Part shown: in pieces, positions 42,444 through 51,592 of the stretch
Numbering within the stretch: position 1 is the first letter of the stretch
Layout: every line of letters begins with the position of its first letter
Assembly: GCA_000467715.1 (NCBI GenBank)
Contig: AJFK01000295.1
Coordinates: forward strand, 38,742 to 102,741
Direction of reading: 5' to 3'
Source: Hysterium pulicare CBS 123377
Lineage: Eukaryota; Ascomycota; Dothideomycetes; Hysteriales; Hysteriaceae
DNA: 64,000 bases
Translations under genes and position numbers: made by a program
Notes under the pieces: generated by a model
Database searches by the model: none
Told to the model about the DNA's origin: nothing
Seen by the model: only the letters and a program-made list of their open reading frames with translations

Positions 42444-43511
42444 ATGGCAGCAGAAGGCTATCGGTTGGGGAATATTCCCGATGCATTTACGCCAAAGGAC
42501 TATCCCCTCTTCTCGGTAGACGATGTCCGCAGCCTATCATCTCCTGAGACGGCTCAACAGCATACCACTACAGAGCCTTTTGTCCTTACGGATATTCCAC
42601 CGGTCTATGACCGACGAAAAATAGGCAGCTGTACTGCGAATGCAGTAGCTGCGGCGCTGCGCTATGCGTATAAAAGCAATACAGGCAAGAGGTACGAAGA
42701 TTTTGAGCCATCTAGGCTCTTCCTCTACTACAATAGCCGTATTAGCTCCGATCCGGCGAATCTTGGGAAGAACGAATTCCCTATCGATGTCCAAGCTCAG
42801 ACCAAAACCGACACCGGGTCTTCTAACCGTACGGCAATCCACAGTCTTCTCATGCAAGGCATCTGCAAAGAAGAGCTTTGGCCATATGGAGACCCATCCT
42901 CAGACCGAAACACTGATTTATTTAACAATGTCGACAAGAAACCCAACCCATGTGAGCCACTGGACTTGGCGACGGTAACGTGGCAAGCCAAGGGCTCCAG
43001 TCACCCCAAGGACGCCAAAGACTTGCTGGGTGAGCCAGACATGATCCCTCGAGCTATCAGCTACTATCGCATTTTTGATCCGACGGTCAAACCAGCGCTC
43101 GATCCAGCGACTAATTTGCCAGTAGCAGACTGGGGTATTATCAACAATCACCCACCAGTAGCTCTGCTCGAGAAATGCATCCGCAACGGCTTTCCTTTCA
43201 TCTTCGGCTGCCAGTTGTTCAAGGGCGCTGGTCTGAACAGTGGTGAAATTGACAAAAACGGCGTATTCAACAAACCACCAACCAAAGCTTTCGAGACAGA
43301 AGGAAGACACGCCATGATAGCAGTGGGCTTTGACTCGGCCAGAGAACTGTTCCTAATCCAAAACTCTTGGGGCAAGCAATGGCCTAAGGGTTGCCAAGAC
43401 GAGAAAATGAAGGGGCGTTTTTGGATGCCGTACGAATGGTTTACTGCACTTGTTGATGGATTCCCCATTACGTACGATTTCTGGGTTATCAAGTGCTCGG
43501 ACACCAAGTGA
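42444..43511 (+). CDS. Papain-type cysteine peptidase (C1 family)
   Basis: An intronless frame of 355 residues. The nucleophile is Cys63 in 'IGSCTANAVAAAL', the general base His is near 289 in 'GRHAMIAVGFD', and the Asn near 308 lies in 'IQNSWG'. The oxyanion-hole Gln, normally six residues before the Cys ('QGxxGSC'), is replaced by Arg57 ('YDRRKIGSC'), so activity may be altered. There is no signal peptide and no clear propeptide. The 'GSCTANA' form is typical of bacterial and phage-associated C1 peptidases rather than vacuolar cathepsins. With the lack of introns this hints at horizontal origin, which only a phylogeny could test. Confidence 0.82.
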   Translation: MAAEGYRLGNIPDAFTPKDYPLFSVDDVRSLSSPETAQQHTTTEPFVLTDIPPVYDRRKIGSCTANAVAAALRYAYKSNTGKRYEDFEPSRLFLYYNSRISSDPANLGKNEFPIDVQAQTKTDTGSSNRTAIHSLLMQGICKEELWPYGDPSSDRNTDLFNNVDKKPNPCEPLDLATVTWQAKGSSHPKDAKDLLGEPDMIPRAISYYRIFDPTVKPALDPATNLPVADWGIINNHPPVALLEKCIRNGFPFIFGCQLFKGAGLNSGEIDKNGVFNKPPTKAFETEGRHAMIAVGFDSARELFLIQNSWGKQWPKGCQDEKMKGRFWMPYEWFTALVDGFPITYDFWVIKCSDTK

Positions 43512-44168
43512 GCCGTTACTGTATCCACTTTCGCATGGCCCTGCCATACGGTATGGTATTCCAATTTGAGTTCAGCTTCAGTTGTAAGTTAGTCTAATTC
43601 TGGCCGAGCTCTTGCAGCCAGGCCCATCTATCTGTCTTTGAAGCAGAGTTTGGTAAAGCTCAACCACGCGTAAGCGGTGATTAAGTTAAAGCTCTCATTT
43701 ATGGTTGATCTCATTGAATGATATAACGGTCTATCTTTGATTTCGCGTTAAGTTCTTATTGGTTTTAGTTCTTTGTTTCGGTACCTGTCTTTAAAGAAGA
43801 GCTTGGTATAGCTCAACCACACTTGAGCACTGAATATATTTAAAGCTCTCGTTTGTAGTTAATTTTATTAAATGATATAATAGTCCTTCTTTGATTTTGC
43901 GTTAAGTTGCCATTAGTTTTAGTTCTTTAGTTTGAGCCTGGACATAGTCGACTGTTACGATAATCAGTTAAATAATGGAACTTATTCCTTGATTGATTAT
44001 TTAATTTTGAGCTCAACCCATAGATTACTTGGCGCCTTGATGTTAGCAACTCTGCCTGGACCATACCCCCCGCGACACTAAAGAGACTAACAACTAGGGG
44101 GATTTCAGGATAGAATTTGCGAAAGTTGAAAGCGGGTAACTACTACCTCAACGACAGGCCTACAACCT
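43512..44168. other. Intergenic region with repeats and an exon relic
   Basis: No intact gene lies here. The region holds two tandem copies of a 153-bp non-coding repeat (43632-43937) and a short minus-strand stretch near 44100-44135 encoding 'FRKFYPEIPLVV', which closely matches the exon start of the decayed membrane gene at 40.6-41.5 kb. Confidence 0.55.
43632..43937. repeat. 153-bp tandem repeat pair
   Basis: Copy A (43632-43784) and copy B (43785-43937) begin 'ctgtctttgaag' / 'ctgtctttaaag' and align throughout, with shared blocks such as 'gctcaaccac', 'atgatataa' and 'gttttagttcttt'. Several differences are G-to-A or C-to-T changes in copy B, consistent with RIP-like mutation, although I did not count dinucleotides. 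The first part also occurs at 27802-27857, so the element is dispersed. Confidence 0.8.
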
Positions 44169-45787
44169 TCACACAGAATCATTCGCCGGGATCAACGCTA
44201 CAAGAGTGCCATTCTTGCTCTGAAACGTAAGCCTCATCTCTTCTATCCATTCAAACTCAGAATCGCGGTTCTCCAATTTTTCGAACTTCCGCAGCATCAT
44301 GACAGTAACGTAGGCGCTTTCGCTGTATACCAACCTTTGCCCAGGACAACTACGCGGTCCACCACCAAATGGCATATACTCCCATGTCGGTCGTATAGTT
44401 TCCCATCTTTCTGGCCGGAAGTCGTCGGCATCCTGCCCCCAATATCCTTTGTCTCTATGCATTGCGTGATAGTGGACCTCTACGATGTCCCCTTTCTGCA
44501 CATGTAAAGGAGATTGGGAGTCTTCTCCCCCGCCGGATGACAAGATCGTTGACTCAAGACATTGGCGTTGGTTTATGACTGCAATAGGAGTGACACGATG
44601 AGCTTGTCGATGAAATCAGCCAAATAGATTTCCAAAGGAGAAGGTAGGCCTACTTTCTTGAAAGACCCACTTGAGGTACTTGTACGAGTTAAGTAACTCA
44701 TATGTAAGAGGCTCATTCCTTGTAGGTAGGATCTCCGCTCTCAATTTTTCCCACATTGCTGGCTTTCGTGCGAGGTGAAAGAAGGCATTGCCCAAGGTAG
44801 TCGCCGCGCCATCATGTCCAGGACTAAAGACACTCAAGATGTGGGATCGAAGCGTGAGTTTATCTTGCGTATCCCTCGCCATTTCATCCACTAATCGCAC
44901 CTGCATATCCTCTTCTTTTGCGAGGGTTTGGTCTTGTATTCGAGCGATAGCTTTATCAACATGGACGTCAACGAAATCGGTAACCTGCTGACAAGCTTCC
45001 CACCATTTTGTGTCTCTGTGAAGGAACCGGAAACGCCCTAACATTGCCTTAATGCCAACCCCTCGTTGGGCGTAGCTGAATGCGCCCATGAAGTTCTGAG
45101 AAGAAGCCGAAGATTCAAGAGCTCCCATTGGCTCTCCGAAGATGAATTCACTTGTTGTATCAAGTATCTGCGAAAACAACTTAGCGACTTCACGTACACA
45201 TACTCGTATCTCGAATAACCCACCAATCGCTTGAAGAGGGGTGCAAGATCCACTGTAGATCCATCTTGAGGTAGCAAATCCATGAAAAGTTTGACATGGC
45301 GACGGAGGCGATCGAAGTTGGCTATGTGGACGATGTCAAAAGAGGAACGTATCAGAGCCCTACCGTGCTTCCAATGCGGTCCGTCTACGACAATAATCCC
45401 ATTCCCAAAAAGATTCTTCGATACTTCATAACGGAGGGGCTGCAAACCGAACTTCTCAAACTGAGTCGAGTGGAAACATTTGGAAACCTCGGGATCGATA
45501 GTCTTGATGATTGTTGTGCCAAACGAATTCGTTTTAATCGTCTTGCCGTATACCAGGAACTGGCGTTTGTTCGTCTCCAAAAAGTTGCCGGCTTGGAAAG
45601 CTTTCATGTATTTGAGGAAGAGATCAATCCCTAGAATTGGGTCTTTGTGAGGATACTTAGGAGGATGTTTACATCCACTGGCTTGAACTGCTGATCGGTA
45701 TGCGACCCACGCATTGATCCTGAAGGTGAGCAGCCCGACGAGCACACTCACCAATACGACGCTCAACGACGTTAAAAGAGTGCCCAT
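44169..45787 (-). CDS. Cytochrome P450 monooxygenase
   Basis: Three exons in minus order, 45787-45224, 45167-44654 and 44602-44169, give 503 residues; introns are 56 and 51 bp. I chose ATG 45787 because it places the membrane anchor ('LLTSLSVVLVSVLVGLLTF') at the N-terminus. An upstream in-frame Met at 45913 would add 42 residues. Removing the second intron restores the K-helix ExxR as 'QETHRVTPIA'. The haem motif is 'FGGGPRSCPGQ' with the ligand Cys. The I-helix reads 'SPGHDGAATTLG', so the usual acid-Thr pair of AGxDTT is altered. The order and length resemble the CYP52/CYP539-like alkane or fatty-acid hydroxylase group. The substrate is unknown. Confidence 0.9.
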
Positions 45788-46765
45788 TATGTAGTTTTTT
45801 CTGCAGTAATGTTCATCTGAAAGATCCGCAGACTTTTGTGCTGGGATAAAGTCGCCGTTCGCCCTGAAGGGCGGGTTTTGGTCCTTTGTAGTCGACATAT
45901 TGCGGCACAGCACAGAGGAGTATCATAGTGTCCAACTGGATGGGTCGCTTGGATAATGTGCGGTATATTGAGTCACATGCAAGTATTTGGAGCGGAACCA
46001 GGAAGTTGGGAACCCCCCTGTCAGCCATCTAGATTGAATCATGGTATCGTAGTTTTCAAAACAGGGAGAATACTTTCTCGAATTCACCCGCTACGCCGCA
46101 ATATTTGTGAACTCGACCTTGACGTGCGGGGAGATATCACTGTCAGGGTGGCATTACTAATGAAGATGTTGGACTTTCCAAATAAGCTCTGTTAAATTGG
46201 ACATTTATATTCTGGGGTCGAGAGCCCAAAAGAAGACCTTTAGTACCTACTTCTCCTATTTTCAAGCAGATATATACCGAACATCTTTCAGCCTTCAAGC
46301 TAGTTCCTCAGAATCCTTGTTAGTAGTACGGATACAGGAGCAAAGCTCATCGTAGTCCGCGAGACAGCTCATGCCAAATCCGACGAGCTAAGATTCATTC
46401 GGTAGCTTCATCATTACAAACTTCAAAGATATAGCACGCGAACCTACACTCGCATTAGTTGAAATAATCAAAGAATTTTATAAGTTATATAGGTTTGTTA
46501 TTTGAAATTCGGCAGGAGGTTTTTACGGTGCTGGATTTTAGGCATATCGAATTAGAACGTAGACACGAAGTGAATGGCGAACCTGTGGTGAATAGACGCG
46601 CACTTTTTCTTTCTGCATGCTCACGAACCAAAGGACCCAATTTATTCCAAATCACGTGAACGAAAGACAGTTCTACACAACCATAACACTAATCCAACTA
46701 AACTTGTGTCTTCCGGCAATTTACGATCAAGGAGAAAACAAACCAGGCTACTCCCAGTCGACGAT
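45788..46765. promoter_or_regulatory. Divergent spacer, P450 / RING gene
   Basis: Almost 1 kb separates the P450 start (minus) from the RING start (plus). No gene is supported. A 79-residue plus-strand frame at 45956-46195 and a frame at 46617-46946 that overlaps the next gene have no features. A+T-rich sequence lies at 46440-46510. Confidence 0.4.
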
Positions 46766-47908
46766 ATGGACACGTCCAATCCGGTCACCAATGCTGAGGT
46801 CAAAGTGCAACCGCATGCCGAACACAAGCTTTCCGGAATCCTTCTATACGTGCATCTCCAACAAACGGTTGCCAAATTGGAAGAAACAATGGCTACAGCA
46901 AATGTACTACACGCCGACCTCCGCCTACGCGCGTTCCTTTTCGTAGTGCATCGAACCTGCGACGACATCAAAGCTGGGGACAAACAGATCATCAGATACG
47001 CTGTTCATGGCCTCTTCGCCAGAGTTCTACGGTGCTATCATTTCAAGGGACACAAATCCTTCGCGTCATACTTGGAGATGGTCCAAAATCAAGAGTTTCG
47101 GCAGATGATAGCGATGGATATCTTTCTACTAGCCTTTACGGAAGTTTTTGGGAATCCAATTGAGAGGATCGAAGTTGTTCTTGATGCAGTACGTGCATGG
47201 GAAACAGCACTCACCCCAGAAGCCGTTTTCGATGACGCCCAACCAATCGATGACCGTTACTTCTGCGTAATATGGTTTCAAACGCACAAATTTAGTAAAA
47301 GTACACCTACAGACGGATACGAGGAGGAGAAGCAATGCCCCATATGCCACGAAGCTTTCGAAGAAACCCAGAATCCAGATGAAGAGGATCACCATCAATC
47401 CCAAATCGTCTGTGGACATCTATTCTGCCATGGCTGTATCGCGAAGTGGGTGAACATGGGGCATGGCGGCAATATTGGGTGTCCGATGTGTCGGAGATGC
47501 GTCTTTTGCAGTGTATCCGACTGTAGTATCCACATTCAAGGGAGTTACCAGGATTTACAGCACCGGCCACAAGGGCCACCGGCACCCTTTCCGCTTCTCT
47601 CACTGTTGCGCCGTATTGCGCCGGAATTTGATGATGAATACAAAGGCCTTAGTGGCCCTCAGTTCGTCGAGTTGAGGGAACAAACAATAAGCTTACGTGT
47701 GCTCATTGGAATCTTTGAGGAACCTAATGCCCCTCGTCCAGCCGGCCTTATGCAGGATATTCTTGACGGGTTTGAGGCAGCCGTTCGCCAGTTGATGCTT
47801 CAAGCCTTAGGACAAGATGTTGAGCATAGTGTACTCACTGAAATTGCTCAAACTTTTCAAATGAATCGTTACGTAGCCGTACCTCAAGATTTTGCGGCAC
47901 GCCGATAG
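46766..47908 (+). CDS. RING-finger protein with Cys/His extension (family member 3)
   Basis: An intronless frame. The first ATG is at 46766, giving 380 residues; the frame is open upstream from a GTG. The N-terminal helical region carries 'DIFLLAFTEVFGNPIERIEVVLDAVRAWE', a block shared with members 4 and 5. The RING is at about 190-240 (CPIC, CGH, CHGC, then CPMC). A second set of ligands follows immediately: CxxCxFCxxxDCxxH. A C-terminal helical domain closes it ('LLSLLRRIAPEF', 'FVELREQTISLRVLIGI'). It is probably an E3 ligase of unknown substrate. It is the first of three same-strand genes spaced by about 0.7 and 0.4 kb. Confidence 0.78.
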   Translation: MDTSNPVTNAEVKVQPHAEHKLSGILLYVHLQQTVAKLEETMATANVLHADLRLRAFLFVVHRTCDDIKAGDKQIIRYAVHGLFARVLRCYHFKGHKSFASYLEMVQNQEFRQMIAMDIFLLAFTEVFGNPIERIEVVLDAVRAWETALTPEAVFDDAQPIDDRYFCVIWFQTHKFSKSTPTDGYEEEKQCPICHEAFEETQNPDEEDHHQSQIVCGHLFCHGCIAKWVNMGHGGNIGCPMCRRCVFCSVSDCSIHIQGSYQDLQHRPQGPPAPFPLLSLLRRIAPEFDDEYKGLSGPQFVELREQTISLRVLIGIFEEPNAPRPAGLMQDILDGFEAAVRQLMLQALGQDVEHSVLTEIAQTFQMNRYVAVPQDFAARR

Positions 47909-48609
47909 CACGCTAATGGTTGGCGGGGGTGGGCTTTATACCGAATGGTTTGATTTGATGGAAGTTGAAAAAGATGTATATTGCTCTTTCATGACAGGAT
48001 AAGTGCTTAATTTAAGAGATCTGATATTCTCCTCCACTTGCTGGAGCCGCAAAAGAATGGGAGCATACCTAATGCCATGCACGGGTGATGTAAAAATGGT
48101 GGCCGTAAGTCGAATAGCTACAGGGACTCTGATAGCTAGCAAACCACTGGATAACGAACTGCACGATAAGTGTCTCTATTTATCGTACTCCCGACTTCTT
48201 ATACCTACCTGACCGTTACCTTTTCCTGTCCTTCAATTCGAATGCTTATTCATATGATACGATGCAAGTCAGCTTCAAGCTGGCAAATTGCTTTCTACAT
48301 TTCACCGAGTCTGAATCACCTTCGTTAGCTGATAGGAGAGGCTTTGGTAGGCGCAAACCTATGATCCGAAACAACGAATTGCGACACCTGTGCGATGCAT
48401 GTGAGTTAAGTGAATCGCGTCACTTTCACTTAAATTTCTCACTGACTCGCTTTCAGTAACTCGCTTCATCCCACTATCTTTAGAAACCAAGGATTTCCCT
48501 ATTTCTCTTTGGGTACCCTCCTTCAACATCACTTACGGCGGTCAACTTGGCCTCCAGAACAACACCTTGCTCGCCCGTCGTCCCTCACGATCACAATCCC
48601 GTAGAGCAT
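47909..48609. other. Intergenic region between RING genes
   Basis: About 700 bp without a supported gene. It contains short frames only. The pyrimidine-rich 48480-48600 part is probably the leader of the next RING gene, whose frame is open back to a TTG at 48547. Confidence 0.4.
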
Positions 48610-49821
48610 ATGCAGAGCCCGACGTCAGCATCAATGGCTGACACCGCGTCCTCGTCCATTCTTCAGCAAGCCCAACAAACGATGTCAACAGAGAGCGTCC
48701 GACACCTAGTCGCCGAACTGCGAAATGCGATGGCTGCCAAAGCCCCTTCTCCGCCGTATTCTGACAATCCAGCGCGTTTACGCTTGTTTCGACTTGTACG
48801 ACTAGTCGCCAATGCCTGCCATGAGATCGATATCGGTAACGAGAGAGTCATTCACTGCGTAGCCGAAACGGCCTTCCGAAATATACTGCTGTGTTACCTC
48901 AGTCAATCGCACGAGACGCTACTTGAACTGATTGAAGGCACCTTGAAGAAGAATCCGCTTCGGAGGACAGAAATGGATATTATCATGCTTGGTTTCACTG
49001 AGTCTAACGGCACCACAGTTGGAACGATCGAGGTTGGCCTCAACACATTGCAAATATGGCTGTCAAATCTTATCCCTGACAATATCCTCCACGACCCGGA
49101 GGTGGACGAACGATCTGCTCGTCAGAAGTTCTATACCATCAACACAGAACTTTGCATGATGCAGTCCGAAGAGGAGCCAGAGGGAGTGAGCAAAGATGCG
49201 GAATGCGCAATGTGCAGGAGATATTACCCACACGAAGACTCCCTTTACAATAGGGACCACAAACCAGTCAAAACCATATGCGGACATATTTTCGGCGCCG
49301 ATTGCCTTCACAATTCCATTCGATCAATCCAGCGCGATAGATATGCCTGTCCTCTTTGCGAGAACTGCTTGGTCTGCAATACGGCTGATTGCAAGACCCA
49401 TACTCACTACGACTGGAGGCTAGGAGACGGCTATGCGCCTGTCCCTTTGATCGATATCTTACGTCGTCTGGTGGGCCCTATGGAGGAAGACCCCTTCAAC
49501 GGAATTCCTCCATCCAAGTATCTTTCACTCAGGGAGAGAACTCGCCATCTCCGAGAGATCCTTCCTATTGTCGAAAGTCCTGGTTTAAGTCCACACATAA
49601 AGGATAATGGCGTTCGCACGGATCTGAAAGACAGTACCTTGATGCTGATCCGTTTTCTCATCGCTCAAGAATTAGGATTCAGTTATGATGCTGCCATGCT
49701 GCAGACGCTTGAGCAGAAGGTGAGCCAGCTATCGAAGGAGTGGATTGGTAAATGGATTGAGAATGAAAGTGGTGAAGATAATGAGGAGGGGTTTGGGGAC
49801 GAGGCCGATGAAGGACGCTAA
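48610..49821 (+). CDS. RING-finger protein with Cys/His extension (family member 4)
   Basis: An intronless frame of 403 residues from ATG 48610. N-terminal Ser/Pro-rich residues precede the family helix block ('DIIMLGFTESNGTTVGTIEVGLNTLQIWL'). The RING (about 198-250) has CAMC in place of CPIC, then CGH and CPLC. The extension reads 'CENCLVCNTADCKTHTH'. A helical C-terminus ('LIDILRRLVGPM', 'YLSLRERTRHLREIL') matches members 3 and 5, and an acidic tail ends the protein. It is probably an E3 ligase. One RING His position is followed by 'IFGADC' in place of the usual FCxxC, which may weaken the second zinc site. Confidence 0.75.
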   Translation: MQSPTSASMADTASSSILQQAQQTMSTESVRHLVAELRNAMAAKAPSPPYSDNPARLRLFRLVRLVANACHEIDIGNERVIHCVAETAFRNILLCYLSQSHETLLELIEGTLKKNPLRRTEMDIIMLGFTESNGTTVGTIEVGLNTLQIWLSNLIPDNILHDPEVDERSARQKFYTINTELCMMQSEEEPEGVSKDAECAMCRRYYPHEDSLYNRDHKPVKTICGHIFGADCLHNSIRSIQRDRYACPLCENCLVCNTADCKTHTHYDWRLGDGYAPVPLIDILRRLVGPMEEDPFNGIPPSKYLSLRERTRHLREILPIVESPGLSPHIKDNGVRTDLKDSTLMLIRFLIAQELGFSYDAAMLQTLEQKVSQLSKEWIGKWIENESGEDNEEGFGDEADEGR

Positions 49822-50263
49822 ATGAGTCTGCGGCTACTATCGTCTTTACCACCTGCCTAAAAATCCGGCTTGGACTTTGTACAAGGCCTTAAAGCTTGTT
49901 GCCTTCCTTGACGGTATTCAAAAGTAGAATGTGAATTAGGATGTTCCAAGGGTTGGGCGCTTTAGAAGTCTACAATGTACCCAATAATGATGTCCACCAT
50001 AAATGTTCATTTCTCGCAGGCATATCTAAACGAAGTGAATAAAGAAGAAACGTAGATGAATTAGCGTAAAGATCTGTTCATCACAATGTGATTCTTGAGA
50101 ATGCAACTTAACCGGAGATCAGTGAATCACACGAGCTTCGGACTCACTTGGCAAGGTATTTTTGTTTTATTTTTAAAGCACGTTAGGCCCGGACAACACT
50201 CAACCGTGACGAACCTCAATCTACTACCCTGCACATCCTGCCAACCACTACTTCTCCAGCTTC
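49822..50263. other. Intergenic region between RING genes
   Basis: No gene is seen in these 442 bp. They hold the 3' end of member 4 and the promoter of member 5, with a CCACTACTTCTCC-like pyrimidine stretch before the start codon. Confidence 0.4.
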
Positions 50264-51592
50264 ATGTCTGCACAGAGTACCTTACCATCCGACATGATGG
50301 ATTACGAGCCTATGAATATCGACATTCCGTGCACAAGTCCAGCTGTGAATGACAGAAATGACAGCGACGTCGAAATGACTTCAGATACCGAGCAGAGAGT
50401 TCAGAATGGTCATGACTACATAGTAGCGGGAGGAGCTTTTGTCTGCCCCTATGTATGCGAGGGCTTAAACTCAATAATCGCTTACATGAAATCAGCGCTT
50501 CCGTTGGACGAGTTTTCCAACTTCAATGGCGCTTCGCCAGTAGATGTGCGTCTAGAGAGTCTCTTAGGACTGTTTTGGGGTATCTGCGAGGACGTCGAGG
50601 CGGGAAAAGAACTAGTCACTCACCATGCAAACCGCGGCCACCTTAGGGACGTATTGGACCTGTATTGCACGGAAATTGATCAACGGCATAGGGGGCTTAC
50701 TGACGTACGCCGAGAGATCGAGTATGCGTTGACGGAAAATCCTAGGCGCTGGCTCCCGATACACGCTTTTTTGAAGGCTACCACCGAGGCTGACGGATCT
50801 ACGATTGACCGAATTGAAAAGGGCCTTGATGCAGTCCGGGAATGGGAAGTGTACTTAACAGATTTAGCTTCCGCAGATCGCGCCGGCGCCGGCGCCAGAG
50901 AAGATTCAAACCAGGAACAAGGAGAGGACGAAACAGAACATCATGAATTCCAAATCGATGTCAAACAAGCGCCGCGAAGATCAGATACTTACCCCGAAGG
51001 TATAACAAAGGGAGATACTTGCCCGATCTGTCAAGAAGAATACTCCGAACCCGAAAAATGGAAAGATCAATGGGAGGAAGATGAGCATGTACCTGTTACA
51101 ACGGCTTGCAAACACCACTTTGGTCGGTGTTGTATCCAAGAATGGACCGAGACCCTTGCGCCCAATAGGTTTTCGTGCCCAATGTGCCGGAAATGCTTGG
51201 TTTGCAGCGAGAGTGACTGCAAGGACCATACACCTCACCAACCAACGTCAGTATTGGAAGCCTCGCCGATAGCGCTACCCGAGATAATCAGTCGTGTTGC
51301 CGAGGCAGTGGGGCCCTTGAATTGTGACAGGCTCAGTGCTGTCGAGATGTCACAACTTGAGGAAGATTCACGTGCGCTTCGAAGAGTCTTGGGCGTGCTC
51401 GAGAGCGTTAGTTTTGCAATGTATCTGGATTTCGATCGTGCGGAGCAATTTTTGGGGGTACAGGACTCCATTATGGAATGCTTTCGCCTCATGATTCGCC
51501 GTGTGCAAGGGCATGATTATGATCAACGGAAGTACTTCATTGTGAGAGAAATGGTGGACATGCTTGCGAACAATTTGTTTGAGTATGATTAG
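50264..51592 (+). CDS. RING-finger protein with Cys/His extension (family member 5)
   Basis: An intronless frame of 442 residues from ATG 50264. The helix block 'IHAFLKATTEADGSTIDRIEKGLDAVREWE' matches members 3 and 4. An acidic linker with an alternating Ala-Gly run ('AGAGA', from a GCCGGC repeat) leads into the RING (about 252-305): CPIC, a long loop with 'EDEHVPV', CKHHF, CCIQEW and CPMC. The extension reads 'CRKCLVCSESDCKDHTPH'. The C-terminal helical part ('LPEIISRVAEAVG', 'ALRRVLGVLE') is shared. It is probably an E3 ligase. This is the best preserved of the three tandem copies. Confidence 0.78.
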   Translation: MSAQSTLPSDMMDYEPMNIDIPCTSPAVNDRNDSDVEMTSDTEQRVQNGHDYIVAGGAFVCPYVCEGLNSIIAYMKSALPLDEFSNFNGASPVDVRLESLLGLFWGICEDVEAGKELVTHHANRGHLRDVLDLYCTEIDQRHRGLTDVRREIEYALTENPRRWLPIHAFLKATTEADGSTIDRIEKGLDAVREWEVYLTDLASADRAGAGAREDSNQEQGEDETEHHEFQIDVKQAPRRSDTYPEGITKGDTCPICQEEYSEPEKWKDQWEEDEHVPVTTACKHHFGRCCIQEWTETLAPNRFSCPMCRKCLVCSESDCKDHTPHQPTSVLEASPIALPEIISRVAEAVGPLNCDRLSAVEMSQLEEDSRALRRVLGVLESVSFAMYLDFDRAEQFLGVQDSIMECFRLMIRRVQGHDYDQRKYFIVREMVDMLANNLFEYD

